NCBI RefSeq assembly: GCF_014642875.1
Contig: NZ_BMJC01000001.1
Span: forward strand, 663,335-727,334
Length of the DNA: 64,000 nt
Direction: 5' to 3'
From: Puia dinghuensis
GTDB taxonomy: Bacteria > Bacteroidota > Bacteroidia > Chitinophagales > Chitinophagaceae
This document shows positions 8,778-16,243 of the stretch, piece by piece. The position numbers and the translations under genes are program-made. Positions within the stretch are counted from its first letter, which is position 1. Each line of letters begins with the position of its first letter. The notes below the pieces were generated by a model. The model saw only the letters and a program-made list of their open reading frames with translations, did no database searches and had not been told where the DNA came from.

Positions 8778-9723
8778 TGTATTCCCCGGACATTCCTTTT
8801 ACCATGCGGGTCGTTACGTTTCAAAGAAACCGGGGGCGGAACTGCTGGACTATGTGGGTGTAAGAGGATATGATTACAAGCTGATGGCAGAGGATTTTAT
8901 CACCCAAAGTGAACTACGGCCCTCCAAACAAAAGGCTTGTTTTCATGCTGCCCTGAGTTTTTACCCCGGTGAGAAACCCACGGATGAAACCATGACGCAG
9001 ATTGCCCGGGAATACCTGGAAGGGTTGGGCATCGTAAATACCCAATATGTCATCGTCAAACATACCGACAAGGCGCACTTACATTTGCATATCCTGGCTA
9101 ACATGGTGGACAACGACGGCAAGGCTATCAAAGACGGCTGGATCGGGTTACGCGGAAAAAAGGTCGCTCAACAATTAACCCGGAAGTACAAACTCATCCC
9201 GGCGAAAGGCAAAAACCTCGATTTGACCCACCTGGAAGCAATGAGTCAATCGGAAGTAAACCGGTACAAGATCTACCAGGCCATCGTAGACAGCCTACCC
9301 AATTGCCGTTCCCTTCAAGACCTGGAATTACGCCTAATGGCCCAGGGTATCCACACCCTTTATAAGTATAAAGGGCAAACTCAGGAACTACAAGGGATCA
9401 GCTTCAGGATCGGGCAGGATCGTTTCAAAGGCAGTCAGATAGACCGCAAATTCTCACTGGGAAACCTGCAAAAAGCCTTGGCAGCTATGCGCCAAAACCG
9501 GGATATTACAGCGTGGCTTTCTCCGAAGGAGCGAAAAAAAGCGTTACTTATTAAATCCGCCACCCGGCAGTCAACGGCCCCCGAACCGACGCACCAAGTG
9601 CAACTATCGCCCTTAATACAGGCGTTATTAAAGCCCGTTGAATCAGAAGGCGGTGGGGTACCCTATGAGTTGACCGATGCTTACCGCCGCAAAAAGAAGA
9701 AAAAGAAAGGTCCAAGCCTGTAG
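8767..9723 (+). CDS. Relaxase/mobilization nuclease (MobA/VirD2-like)
   Basis: 318 residues. The N-terminal two thirds match the Relaxase family: HAGRYV near the start, LMAEDF, then the metal-binding HLHLHILANMVD segment (HxH) that follows the KHTDKAH lead-in. The catalytic Tyr is likely in the first 35 residues (Tyr12, Tyr18 or Tyr29), which I cannot assign. The C-terminus is basic (RRKKKKKKG). It should nick one strand at oriT and pilot it into a recipient using transfer machinery from another element. Overlaps the MobC-like gene. Confidence 0.88.
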   Translation: MVSNVFPGHSFYHAGRYVSKKPGAELLDYVGVRGYDYKLMAEDFITQSELRPSKQKACFHAALSFYPGEKPTDETMTQIAREYLEGLGIVNTQYVIVKHTDKAHLHLHILANMVDNDGKAIKDGWIGLRGKKVAQQLTRKYKLIPAKGKNLDLTHLEAMSQSEVNRYKIYQAIVDSLPNCRSLQDLELRLMAQGIHTLYKYKGQTQELQGISFRIGQDRFKGSQIDRKFSLGNLQKALAAMRQNRDITAWLSPKERKKALLIKSATRQSTAPEPTHQVQLSPLIQALLKPVESEGGGVPYELTDAYRRKKKKKKGPSL

Positions 9724-9796
9724 CTATTTACAAGAGAAACAGGGCAGGCTCAGGCATGACCAGCCACATTGACGGAGCCAATGGTAGGGTTCTTCC

Positions 9797-9823
9797 GATT
9801 CGGGGCGCAGTGCGGCCTGAATC
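9797..9823. repeat. 27-bp palindrome, copy A
   Basis: GATTCGGG at 9797-9804 is mirrored by CCTGAATC at 9816-9823 around a GCGCAGTGCG centre. A copy with 22 of 27 identical bases lies at 21996-22022. The flanks are unrelated, so the palindrome itself is the repeated unit. It sits between the relaxase and the HEPN/MNT pair. Confidence 0.7.
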
Positions 9824-9829
9824 TCTCCA

Positions 9830-9861
9830 CTTGCTTGGACGACCGTTTTTTTGTAAGTTTG
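9830..9861 (+). promoter_or_regulatory. Bacteroidota-type promoter of the HEPN/MNT pair
   Basis: A perfect -7 element TAAGTTTG (9854-9861) has CTTG (9830-9833) 20 bases upstream as a -33 element. The ATG at 9866 is only four bases downstream, so the transcript is probably leaderless or nearly so. Confidence 0.65.
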
Positions 9862-9865
9862 CTAT

Positions 9866-10156
9866 ATGTACACTAAGGAGCAAATATTAGACTTACTCAG
9901 CCGGAAAAAGCCTGAATTGCAAGGGCGTTATCCTATTTCTGAATTGGGGTTATTTGGCTCGTACGCTCGCGGAGACTACAATGAAAAAAGCGATATTGAT
10001 ATACTGGTTGATTTTAATGATCGCATCGGTATTGGGTTTATCAAATTGGCGCATGAATTAGAGGACCTATTCAAACAAAAGATTGATCTTGTTTCCCGCC
10101 GGGCTATCAAGCCCCGTTATCTTCCTTTCGTGGAAAAAAGCCTGATTCATGTCTGA
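9866..10156 (+). CDS. mntA: MNT-domain nucleotidyltransferase antitoxin (MntA-like)
   Basis: 96 residues, the normal size of minimal nucleotidyltransferases. The diagnostic GSX10DXD motif is intact: Gly31-Ser32 (FGSYARGD) then Asp43 and Asp45 (SDIDIL). In characterised HEPN/MNT pairs this enzyme neutralises the HEPN RNase by adding AMP to it. It overlaps the HEPN gene by 8 bases, as expected for a two-gene toxin-antitoxin operon, and has its own promoter just upstream. Confidence 0.9.
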   Translation: MYTKEQILDLLSRKKPELQGRYPISELGLFGSYARGDYNEKSDIDILVDFNDRIGIGFIKLAHELEDLFKQKIDLVSRRAIKPRYLPFVEKSLIHV

Positions 10157-10493
10157 AAGAGATATCCCGTCATTGCTTCAGGATATTCTCGAAGCCATCG
10201 GCAACATAAAGGACTTTACAAGAGGTATAACTTTTGATATGTACTTGGGTGATCTTAAAACCAAGCACGCCGTAGAACGGAATTTTTCAATTATTGGAGA
10301 AGCAGTTGCAAGAATCGACAAGCCTTTCAGGGACAAATATCCTTCTGTTGACTGGCGCGAAGTGAAAGATTTCAGGAACATCATTGTCCACGATTATTTT
10401 GGTATTGATGATACGATAGTGTGGGATATAATACACTTAAATCTGGATCAGTTAGAAAAAGACATCGTTGTTATCCTGGCATCTGTTTCATAA
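10149..10493 (+). CDS. hepT: HEPN-domain toxin (HepT-like, DUF86)
   Basis: 114 residues, all helical. The RX4HXY RNase motif is complete: Arg76-NIIV-His81-Asp-Tyr83 in FRNIIVHDY. Tyr83 is the residue expected to be AMPylated by the partner nucleotidyltransferase. Family members cleave RNA and act in plasmid/island maintenance or antiphage abortive infection. It lies downstream of the mobilization genes and upstream of a bidirectional hairpin terminator. Confidence 0.9.
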   Translation: MSERDIPSLLQDILEAIGNIKDFTRGITFDMYLGDLKTKHAVERNFSIIGEAVARIDKPFRDKYPSVDWREVKDFRNIIVHDYFGIDDTIVWDIIHLNLDQLEKDIVVILASVS

Positions 10494-10517
10494 CGGATGC
10501 ACTAACAAGCGGAAAAA

Positions 10518-10553
10518 GCAAGCCAGCGCACTTACATAAATGCCCTGGCTTGC
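10518..10553. terminator. Bidirectional hairpin between convergent genes
   Basis: GCAAGCCAG (10518-10526) pairs perfectly with CTGGCTTGC (10545-10553), flanked by an A tract on the left and a T-rich stretch on the right. It can terminate both the HEPN transcript and the convergent DJ-1-like operon. Confidence 0.75.
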
Positions 10554-10580
10554 CTAATTTTAATTCCGTGATGGCGGAAG

Positions 10581-11252
10581 CTATTTCAACGCCTTCAGTA
10601 TGGCTTTCCCTACGCTCGCCGCCGATTGTGGATTTTGACCCGTGATCAACCGTCCGTCTACGGCCACATTGTCACTCCAATTAGGTGCATACTGGTACAA
10701 ACCACCATGCGCCTTCAGGGCATCAGCCAATAGGAAGGGAACGATCTTGGTAGATTGCACCTCTTCCTCCTCGTCATTGGTAAATCCAGCCACTTTCTTC
10801 CCATCCACCAAAGGCGTTCCATCGCTTAAATGAACATTGACCAGCGCAGCAGGCCCGTGACAAACCGCGGAAACGATCTTGCCACTCTCGTAAAGTTCAC
10901 GGATGACCTTTGCTACGATCGGCGCCACCGGAAAATCCCACATGACACCATGGCCGCCGGCGAAAAAAATCGCATCATACCGATCTACATCCACCTCCTC
11001 CAATTTGAGCGTGTTGGCGATCTGGTGCCGAAAACCTTCGTCTGCCCAAAACCGTGCATTCACCGCATCATTGAAGTCCTCCAACCCATCCAGCGGAGCA
11101 GCTCCCCCTAATATCGAGGCAATATCCACTTGAACGCCGGCATCCCTCAAAACAGCGAAGGGGTGCGTAACTTCGCTCAAATTATATCCCGTGGGGATCC
11201 CTGTGTCACCCTTTTGGCTACAGCTTGTAACAACGAATAAAACTTTTTTCAT
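10581..11252 (-). CDS. DJ-1/PfpI-family protein (Hsp31-like class I amidotransferase fold)
   Basis: 223 residues. The nucleophile elbow AVCHGPAAL places Cys131 next to His132, and Glu27 (LSEVTHP) fits the conserved acidic partner of the DJ-1/PfpI superfamily. The length and the FFAGGHGVMWDF segment match the Hsp31/HchA-like glyoxalase III or chaperone branch, which handles methylglyoxal or damaged proteins. Last gene of a four-gene operon with an SDR, a flavodoxin-like protein and an 85-residue protein; only 3 bases separate it from the preceding gene. Confidence 0.88.
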   Translation of the reverse strand: MKKVLFVVTSCSQKGDTGIPTGYNLSEVTHPFAVLRDAGVQVDIASILGGAAPLDGLEDFNDAVNARFWADEGFRHQIANTLKLEEVDVDRYDAIFFAGGHGVMWDFPVAPIVAKVIRELYESGKIVSAVCHGPAALVNVHLSDGTPLVDGKKVAGFTNDEEEEVQSTKIVPFLLADALKAHGGLYQYAPNWSDNVAVDGRLITGQNPQSAASVGKAILKALK

Positions 11253-11255
11253 AAA

Positions 11256-11513
11256 CTAAAATTGTTTGTCTAAAACAGTATAGTCAACTTTTTGAAAGTG
11301 TTTGAAAAGTGGTAAGCCCGACATCAATTGCTTAACCTTTTCCTGATCTATGCCCTGGAATATCAGCACGGCGCCGCTGGCAGCCTCTTTAATGAGGATG
11401 TGCTCAAGAACACCTTCCTCCTTCCATTTTGCAACAACTGCAAATTCATTGGGCAATAACTCCTGGATGTTTTCTACCGGCCCTAGCACGGTATTTACCA
11501 TTACTCTGTTCAT
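11256..11513 (-). CDS. Muconolactone-isomerase-like small protein
   Basis: 85 residues from the ATG at 11513 (MNRVMVNTVLG). An upstream in-frame ATG at 11546 would overlap the preceding flavodoxin-like gene, whereas this start leaves a 10-base operon gap. Pattern (ELLPNEFAVVAKWKEEG, FQGIDQEKVKQLMSGLPLF) resembles the ferredoxin-like fold of muconolactone isomerase-like/YciI-like proteins. No catalytic residues can be asserted. Function in this operon unknown. Confidence 0.65.
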   Translation of the reverse strand: MNRVMVNTVLGPVENIQELLPNEFAVVAKWKEEGVLEHILIKEAASGAVLIFQGIDQEKVKQLMSGLPLFKHFQKVDYTVLDKQF

Positions 11514-11523
11514 AGTTTGTATT

Positions 11524-12087
11524 TTATCTTTTGAATTCCGCAGCAATCTTTGCGACCCGCTGGCCTAAGTATGCTGCCGTTTTGAGATCACTTTCACCCG
11601 GCGTAACTTCCGGACTGGCATTATCCGATTGCGCCATGGCACCCAGCCAGCTACCTAATGAGTTAAGATCTTTAGTGGGCTCCTTGCTGGTTGGATTCGC
11701 GGGATGCAGATCGAGCCCAACCCATATCATACCATTCTGCGCTGCAAATAATGCGATAGACATAAGTGTATTCAGCTTATCGCCACTCTGGGCCCCTGAA
11801 TTGGTGAACCCGGCGGCAATCTTGTTACGCCACTTCAAATCCCACCACACTGCCTTAGTAGAGTCCTCAAAAAACTGCTTAAATCTGGCACTAATGAGGC
11901 CATTGTAGGTGGGCGATCCGAATATAATGGCATCACTTTTCTCCAGGGTTTCCCAGGGTATGCCATTTTCCGCCACCGGAATAAGATTCACTTCCACTCC
12001 TTGAACTTGTCCTGCCCCTTTGGCTACAGCTTCCGCTTGCTTTGCTGTGTGACCGTAGCCACTGTCGTAAATAATTGAGACGATCAT
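11524..12087 (-). CDS. Flavodoxin-fold NAD(P)H:quinone reductase-like protein (WrbA/FMN-reductase type)
   Basis: 187 residues with a flavodoxin fold: IIYDSGYGHTAKQAE is the phosphate-binding loop for FMN, and FGSPTYNGLISARFKQF is the second flavin loop as in WrbA-type quinone reductases. No signal peptide. It is the second gene of the SDR operon. Expected to reduce quinones by two electrons, which fits a cluster devoted to reactive small molecules; the actual substrate is unknown. Confidence 0.85.
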   Translation of the reverse strand: MIVSIIYDSGYGHTAKQAEAVAKGAGQVQGVEVNLIPVAENGIPWETLEKSDAIIFGSPTYNGLISARFKQFFEDSTKAVWWDLKWRNKIAAGFTNSGAQSGDKLNTLMSIALFAAQNGMIWVGLDLHPANPTSKEPTKDLNSLGSWLGAMAQSDNASPEVTPGESDLKTAAYLGQRVAKIAAEFKR

Positions 12088-12106
12088 ATATATATTCTTA
12101 TTTTAA

Positions 12107-12853
12107 TCAATACTCCTGCCTCGTCGGCCTGAATAATATTTCATTTATATCGACCTCCTCCGGCTGGCTGATAGCGAAGGCAACGACACGCGCAAACGAG
12201 TCGGAGGGGATGGCATTCATTTCGTAAAATTGCTGGTAGCCAGCCGCCATATCCGGCTCCGTAGTTCCCCCCGTAAGCTCCGTATCCACCGCACCTGGGG
12301 AAATAATGGTCGTACGAAGATTATAGGGCTTTACCTCAAGCCGCAATCCTTCGGATATCGCTCTTACCGCGTGCTTGGTTGCTGCATATACCACACCATT
12401 GGCCCCAACCTTATGACCAACAACCGATGACACGTTGATGATCTGACCAGATCTTTGTTCCTTCATATGTTGCAGTGCAGCGCCAATGCCATACAGAACC
12501 CCTTTTATGTTGATGTCGATCATCTTATCCCAATCGTCTATCTTTTGACGCTCCAACGGAGACTGTGCCATTAGACCGGCATTGTTAATCATGACGTCTA
12601 TACGCCCATACGTTTTCACAGCCGTATCCACCAGATTTTTCACTTGCTCATACTTAGTGACGTCGGCAGCTATAGCAAGCGCCTGGCGTCCATTTTTGAC
12701 GAACTCACCCACCAAAGCCCTAATGCGTTCAATACGCCGTGCGCCTAATACAACGATTGCACCCTGGCTGGAAAGTTCTCTCGCCGCCGCCTCCCCCAGA
12801 CCACTACTGGCCCCGGTAATTGCAATTACTTTTCCTTCGATATTATTCTTCAT
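12107..12853 (-). CDS. Classical short-chain dehydrogenase/reductase
   Basis: 248 residues. The nucleotide-binding TGASSGLG (13-20), NNAG (90-93), catalytic Ser142/143 and Tyr156-x3-Lys160 (VYAATK) are all present. The ALGARR stretch after strand two (Arg39/40) suggests NADP(H) preference. First gene of a four-gene operon (SDR, flavodoxin-like, small protein, DJ-1-like), transcribed divergently from an AraC-type regulator at 13006, its likely activator. Substrate unknown. Confidence 0.9.
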   Translation of the reverse strand: MKNNIEGKVIAITGASSGLGEAAARELSSQGAIVVLGARRIERIRALVGEFVKNGRQALAIAADVTKYEQVKNLVDTAVKTYGRIDVMINNAGLMAQSPLERQKIDDWDKMIDINIKGVLYGIGAALQHMKEQRSGQIINVSSVVGHKVGANGVVYAATKHAVRAISEGLRLEVKPYNLRTTIISPGAVDTELTGGTTEPDMAAGYQQFYEMNAIPSDSFARVVAFAISQPEEVDINEILFRPTRQEY

Positions 12854-12889
12854 ATTGATTAATTTATTTGCTCAACCTCATTAACGATA

Positions 12890-12897
12890 CAAAGGTA
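12890..12897 (-). promoter_or_regulatory. -7 element for the SDR operon
   Basis: On the minus strand this reads TACCTTTG, a perfect TAnnTTTG. The ATG at 12853 is 36 bases downstream, a normal leader length. I do not see a clear -33 element, consistent with activator dependence. Confidence 0.6.
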
Positions 12898-12941
12898 TTT
12901 CGAGGGCTTCGCCTGCATGTAACCCCGATTACAGAATCTAT

Positions 12942-12960
12942 TACCACTTTTACCGTTATC
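12942..12960 (+). promoter_or_regulatory. Candidate AraC operator, copy 1
   Basis: TACCACTTTTACCGTTATC matches the motif TACCAnTTTTACyG found next to all three AraC genes in this window. Its first base is 52 bases before the -7 element of the araC-like gene at 13006, and it also lies upstream of the divergent SDR operon. Confidence 0.6.
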
Positions 12961-12993
12961 GGATCGGTATGCTGTCATTCCTGTAAGAATTGA

Positions 12994-13001
12994 TACCTTT
13001 G
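12994..13001 (+). promoter_or_regulatory. -7 element for AraC-type gene 1
   Basis: TACCTTTG, a perfect TAnnTTTG, five bases before the ATG at 13006. The transcript should be nearly leaderless. Confidence 0.6.
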
Positions 13002-13005
13002 TCAC

Positions 13006-13911
13006 ATGAAAAAAGTGGTAAACCTGAATGCCGTCGGCGACTACAACGCGATGGTCGGACACGAAACATTTCACCCATTGGTGAGCGTAATCGACTTCTC
13101 AAAAACAGATGCACTTTTGCGAGGAGGCCAACCATGGAACTATGGTTTTTACTGCGTTTACTTAAAAGCGGAAACGGAATGCGTTTTACGATATGGGAGA
13201 AGTAATTACGACTACCAGGCCGGCACCCTGGTATTCATTGCACCAGGTCAGGTATTGAGTATTATAGAAGAAGATATGGATTATCAGCCAAGCGGTTATG
13301 CCTTATTATTCCATCCCGACCTATTGCGAGGAACCGCTCTTGGCCAGCATATGAAGGACTACAGCTTCTTTTCTTACGACGTACACGAAGCCCTTCACCT
13401 TTCCGAGCAAGAAAAGCCTATCGTTCTGGAGAGCCTTCAAAAGATCGATTACGAAGTACGGCATGCCGTTGACAAGCACAGCAAAAAGCTGATCGTCTCC
13501 AACATTGAATTATTCCTAAATTACTGCGTTCGTTTTTACGACCGCCAGTTCATCACACGAGACCATGTGAGTAATGGGGTAGTTGAAAATTTTGAACGAC
13601 TGTTAAATGACTATTTCACGTCCAACAAACTGGAATCAGACGGCATTCCCTCCGTTGCCCATTTTGCTGATGAGCTCCACCTGTCCGCAAATTATTTTGG
13701 GGATCTGATCAAAAAAGAAACCGGCAAAACGGCACTCGAAAACATACAAGCAAAACTGATTGATCTGGCCAAAGAAAAGATATTTGACCGCAACAAAAGA
13801 ATAAGCGATGTTTCCTATGAACTGGGTTTTAAATACCCCCAGCATTTTATTCGCTTCTTTAAACAACGAGTAGGCCGCACACCAAATGAATACCGGATTT
13901 CATTGAACTAG
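13006..13911 (+). CDS. AraC-family transcriptional regulator 1
   Basis: 301 residues. The N-terminal ~180 residues form a cupin-like sensor domain (HPLVSVIDFSK, YDYQAGTLVFIAPGQVLSI, GYALLFHPDLLRGT). The C-terminal ~100 residues hold the two AraC helix-turn-helices (ADELHLSANYFGDLIKKETG and ISDVSYELGFKYPQHFIRFF). Divergent from the SDR operon with a shared regulatory region. Two close paralogues lie at 16244 and 19933, each beside a different oxidoreductase set and the same operator motif, suggesting a recently expanded local regulon. Confidence 0.92.
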   Translation: MKKVVNLNAVGDYNAMVGHETFHPLVSVIDFSKTDALLRGGQPWNYGFYCVYLKAETECVLRYGRSNYDYQAGTLVFIAPGQVLSIIEEDMDYQPSGYALLFHPDLLRGTALGQHMKDYSFFSYDVHEALHLSEQEKPIVLESLQKIDYEVRHAVDKHSKKLIVSNIELFLNYCVRFYDRQFITRDHVSNGVVENFERLLNDYFTSNKLESDGIPSVAHFADELHLSANYFGDLIKKETGKTALENIQAKLIDLAKEKIFDRNKRISDVSYELGFKYPQHFIRFFKQRVGRTPNEYRISLN

Positions 13912-13934
13912 GTTGCTGCGGCCCCAATACAACA

Positions 13935-14333
13935 TCATTTAATTTTCATCTCCGGAACCAACGGGGTAACCGGAACCAATTCGAGATGCTTCACCATAGC
14001 AGAAGTCCCCGTCTTGTACTTTAAAAAATGCGGAGTTAGCAGATGCGCCTTATATGCCACTGAATCCGCGTATATCTCCAAAATGGTGATATGCGTCGGG
14101 TCAGATTTATCTGCAACAGCATACAACGTCAATACGCCCGGCTCCACACGAACAGACGTTTCGATCTCTTCCTTTAAAAAACGATTATAGCTATCCAATT
14201 GAGCGGAATCGACCACCAGGTTCGCCAACCGGGTCATCCGGCCACCTTGCTGAGCGGTGGCTCCCGTAGCCAAGCCCATCAGGACCAGAGACATGATAAT
14301 ACCCGCTGCCGTGGTTTTGCAACTCGTATGCAT
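13935..14333 (-). CDS. Exported ABM-domain protein (putative quinol monooxygenase)
   Basis: 132 residues. The N-terminus is a signal peptide (IIMSLVLMGLATGATAQQ, cleavage after AQ about residue 28). The rest matches the antibiotic-biosynthesis-monooxygenase ferredoxin-like fold: a RFLKEEIETSVRVEPGVLTLY segment of dimer-forming strands, ILEIYADSVAYKAHLLTPHFLKY near the end. The conserved His of this family may be His in AHLLTPH. Last gene of the AraC-2 operon. Confidence 0.8.
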   Translation of the reverse strand: MHTSCKTTAAGIIMSLVLMGLATGATAQQGGRMTRLANLVVDSAQLDSYNRFLKEEIETSVRVEPGVLTLYAVADKSDPTHITILEIYADSVAYKAHLLTPHFLKYKTGTSAMVKHLELVPVTPLVPEMKIK

Positions 14334-14354
14334 CGCTTTAGAATTGTTTGCGCT

Positions 14355-14732
14355 CTATTTAACCCTGACCGTTGCTGCCGTTGCCCGCTTGCTGATCATG
14401 GCATCCAGATATGGGCTTCCCTTGTATTTTTTCCGGTAGGCCTCATCAATCCGCTCGTTGATCTCCCCTGCAACCGGCTCGAAACTAACCTGGCGTGTCA
14501 TGCCGGCAGCCACGATCTTTCCTGCTTTCTGTTCCATCGCCGCCCGGTGCCACCTTGATTTACTTCCATTATAAGCACGGACGTAAAGCTGATCGGCTAC
14601 CTCCACCGACCAAATCCAGGTAGGTGTTCCGTAGGTAACGCCATCCTCCCGGTAGGGCGCAATATGGAAATCGTCCGCTGCCGCAATCTTGTGAATGTCT
14701 TCCTTCGACAAATGTTTTAATGTAGGTTCCAT
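14355..14732 (-). CDS. DUF2255-family protein
   Basis: 125 residues. The TPTWIWSVEVADQLYVRAYNG and SRWHRAAMEQKAGKI patterns match DUF2255, a family with a flavin-reductase-like split barrel and no settled biochemical role. No signal peptide. Four bases separate it from the tautomerase gene upstream, so it is co-translated in the same operon. The basic C-terminus is not unusual for the family. Confidence 0.8.
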   Translation of the reverse strand: MEPTLKHLSKEDIHKIAAADDFHIAPYREDGVTYGTPTWIWSVEVADQLYVRAYNGSKSRWHRAAMEQKAGKIVAAGMTRQVSFEPVAGEINERIDEAYRKKYKGSPYLDAMISKRATAATVRVK

Positions 14733-14735
14733 GAT

Positions 14736-14981
14736 CTAAGCGTTTTTTATGGTATCCGGGCCATAGCCCGGTTTTTTATATAACGTATCCCAGTGAGGCA
14801 GGATGTCCGTCTTATAAACCGTATCCATCCAGTCCGCCTGCTGAATCTCTTCAATAGCCACCGACACCGCATCCTGGCCCAAATGGAAGACCTTCATGAC
14901 ATCCCTGGTTATATCTTCTGTGAGCCGGGTCTTCTCTTCCTCCGTCTTCCCGGCCGCTACTTTTACGATAATATGCGGCAT
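14736..14981 (-). CDS. 4-oxalocrotonate tautomerase-family enzyme
   Basis: 81 residues, slightly long for the family (about 62-80). It has the required N-terminal Pro2 after Met removal (MPHIIVKV), the general base of 4-oxalocrotonate tautomerase-like keto-enol isomerases. The YKTDILPHWDTLYKKPGY tail matches the PptA-like subgroup. Cytosolic. It lies between a cupin and a DUF2255 gene in the AraC-2 operon, which suggests handling of unsaturated or aromatic carbonyl compounds (inference). Confidence 0.82.
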   Translation of the reverse strand: MPHIIVKVAAGKTEEEKTRLTEDITRDVMKVFHLGQDAVSVAIEEIQQADWMDTVYKTDILPHWDTLYKKPGYGPDTIKNA

Positions 14982-14987
14982 AACTAC

Positions 14988-15383
14988 CTATTTTTTGTAC
15001 TGCTCCTCCGTCACCTTTTCCATCCAATCCACCACTTTGCCATTCAGGTTCTCCTGAATGGCGATATGGGTCATCGCAGTGGTGGGCGAAGCTCCATGCC
15101 AGTGCTTTTCGCCCGCCGCAAACCAAACCACATCGCCTGGGCGGATCTCTTCAATCGGCCCACCGTCCCGTTGTACCCAACCAAACCCCGCCGTCACGAT
15201 CAACGTCTGCCCTAACGGGTGTGTATGCCAGGCCGTCCGTGCCCCAGGTTCAAAAGTTACCGCTGCTCCGGCTCCCCTGGCCGACTCATTGGCCTGAAAT
15301 AAGGGATCTATACGTACGGTGCCCGTAAACCAATCTTCCGGACCCTTCGCCGAAGGCTGCGTACCCACTCTCTTTATATCCAT
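14988..15383 (-). CDS. Cupin-domain protein (cytosolic)
   Basis: 131 residues forming a single cupin barrel. The metal-binding motif 1 is [15 protein letters not shown] and motif 2 is [16 protein letters not shown]; together they give the three His ligands plus a Gln. This pattern ([12 protein letters not shown]) is typical of the carboxymuconolactone decarboxylase-associated and R-hydroxynitrile-lyase-like cupins. No signal peptide, unlike its paralogue immediately upstream. Confidence 0.85.
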   Translation of the reverse strand: MDIKRVGTQPSAKGPEDWFTGTVRIDPLFQANESARGAGAAVTFEPGARTAWHTHPLGQTLIVTAGFGWVQRDGGPIEEIRPGDVVWFAAGEKHWHGASPTTAMTHIAIQENLNGKVVDWMEKVTEEQYKK

Positions 15384-15395
15384 GTTACTTCAATT

Positions 15396-15872
15396 TTATG
15401 GTTTATGATATTGCTCGTCACTTACCCTTGTTCCCCAGTTGGTCACCCCCTTTGATATATCCGGGTTGACCACGATCTGCACCAACCCACTATCCGGTTT
15501 CGCACCGTGCCAGTGCTCTACCCCCGCCGGTATCGTCACCACATCTCCCTTATGCAGCACACGAACCGGCTTGCCCTTTTCCTTCAAATAACCTACACCG
15601 TCCGTAATCACCAGCACCTGCGCTCCCGGGTGTTTATGCCAGTTACTGTGCGCCCCAGGAGCGAAAGTCACCTTAGCCGTCAGCCAGTGAGCCGCGGAAT
15701 CTATGCCCAGCGGATAAACCCAAACATCCCCCGTGAAATAAGCCGCAGGCGCCTTATCCCCTTTCGGAATAGAACCCGGGGCACTTACTTCCTGAGCCTG
15801 GAGACGCCCTGCGCCTGCCAAGAGGAATACGACCACTAACGACATGCCATATCGAATCAGACACTTTTTCAT
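15396..15872 (-). CDS. Exported cupin-domain protein
   Basis: 158 residues. A signal peptide (about residues 1-26, ending in AGRLQAQE) is followed by a cupin with SNWHKHPGAQVLVITDG and GDVVTIPAGVEHWHGAKP, giving intact metal ligands. It is a periplasmic paralogue of the cytosolic cupin 12 bases downstream. The pairing of a secreted and a cytosolic version in one operon suggests the same compound class is met on both sides of the membrane (inference). Confidence 0.85.
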   Translation of the reverse strand: MKKCLIRYGMSLVVVFLLAGAGRLQAQEVSAPGSIPKGDKAPAAYFTGDVWVYPLGIDSAAHWLTAKVTFAPGAHSNWHKHPGAQVLVITDGVGYLKEKGKPVRVLHKGDVVTIPAGVEHWHGAKPDSGLVQIVVNPDISKGVTNWGTRVSDEQYHKP

Positions 15873-15878
15873 ATCCGT

Positions 15879-16226
15879 TTATAATTTCATTATAGTTACT
15901 GGTAGAGGATCTCTCCCCCTTAAAGCCTGTGCACCCCCGTCCATCTTACCTATGATTACCAGGCCCCTGGAATACCCAAATCCCTTGTAGAATATGGCCA
16001 GGTTACCCCATGGCGCATAATAGGTCAGATCACCCTCCGATGCAGCGCTACCTTCCGGGGCTCCATCCACCACCAAACGCTTCGGTAGGTCAGCGATCTT
16101 TTCCGTGCCGTTGTAATCGTTCAATACCAACTTCAATGGCAGCAGACTGGCAAAATCCTTAGCCGCTGCGCTGCTATTCAAGGTAGCCGTCCACTCACCA
16201 TTCGCGGATGTTATCTTTATCCTCAT
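15879..16226 (-). CDS. Cyclophilin-like fold protein
   Basis: 115 residues. The LLPLKLVLNDYNGTEKIADLP and EGDLTYYAPWGNLAIFYKGFG patterns match the cyclophilin-like family of small bacterial proteins (PF18050-type), not classical peptidyl-prolyl isomerases. No signal peptide. First structural gene after the AraC-2 regulator, 17 bases downstream of it. Function not established. Confidence 0.78.
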   Translation of the reverse strand: MRIKITSANGEWTATLNSSAAAKDFASLLPLKLVLNDYNGTEKIADLPKRLVVDGAPEGSAASEGDLTYYAPWGNLAIFYKGFGYSRGLVIIGKMDGGAQALRGRDPLPVTIMKL

Positions 16227-16243
16227 ATTTCAGCTTAAACAGG

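Larger units (their letters stand above)
7642..9723 (+). mobile_element. Mobilization module (hypothetical gene, MobC-like, relaxase)
   Basis: Three co-directional genes with a hairpin-rich putative transfer origin form a module of the kind found on mobilizable Bacteroidota islands. No integrase or coupling protein gene lies inside it; the nearest recombinase is at 33017-34576. The boundaries given are the terminator on the left and the relaxase stop on the right. True element ends are not resolved. Confidence 0.6.
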
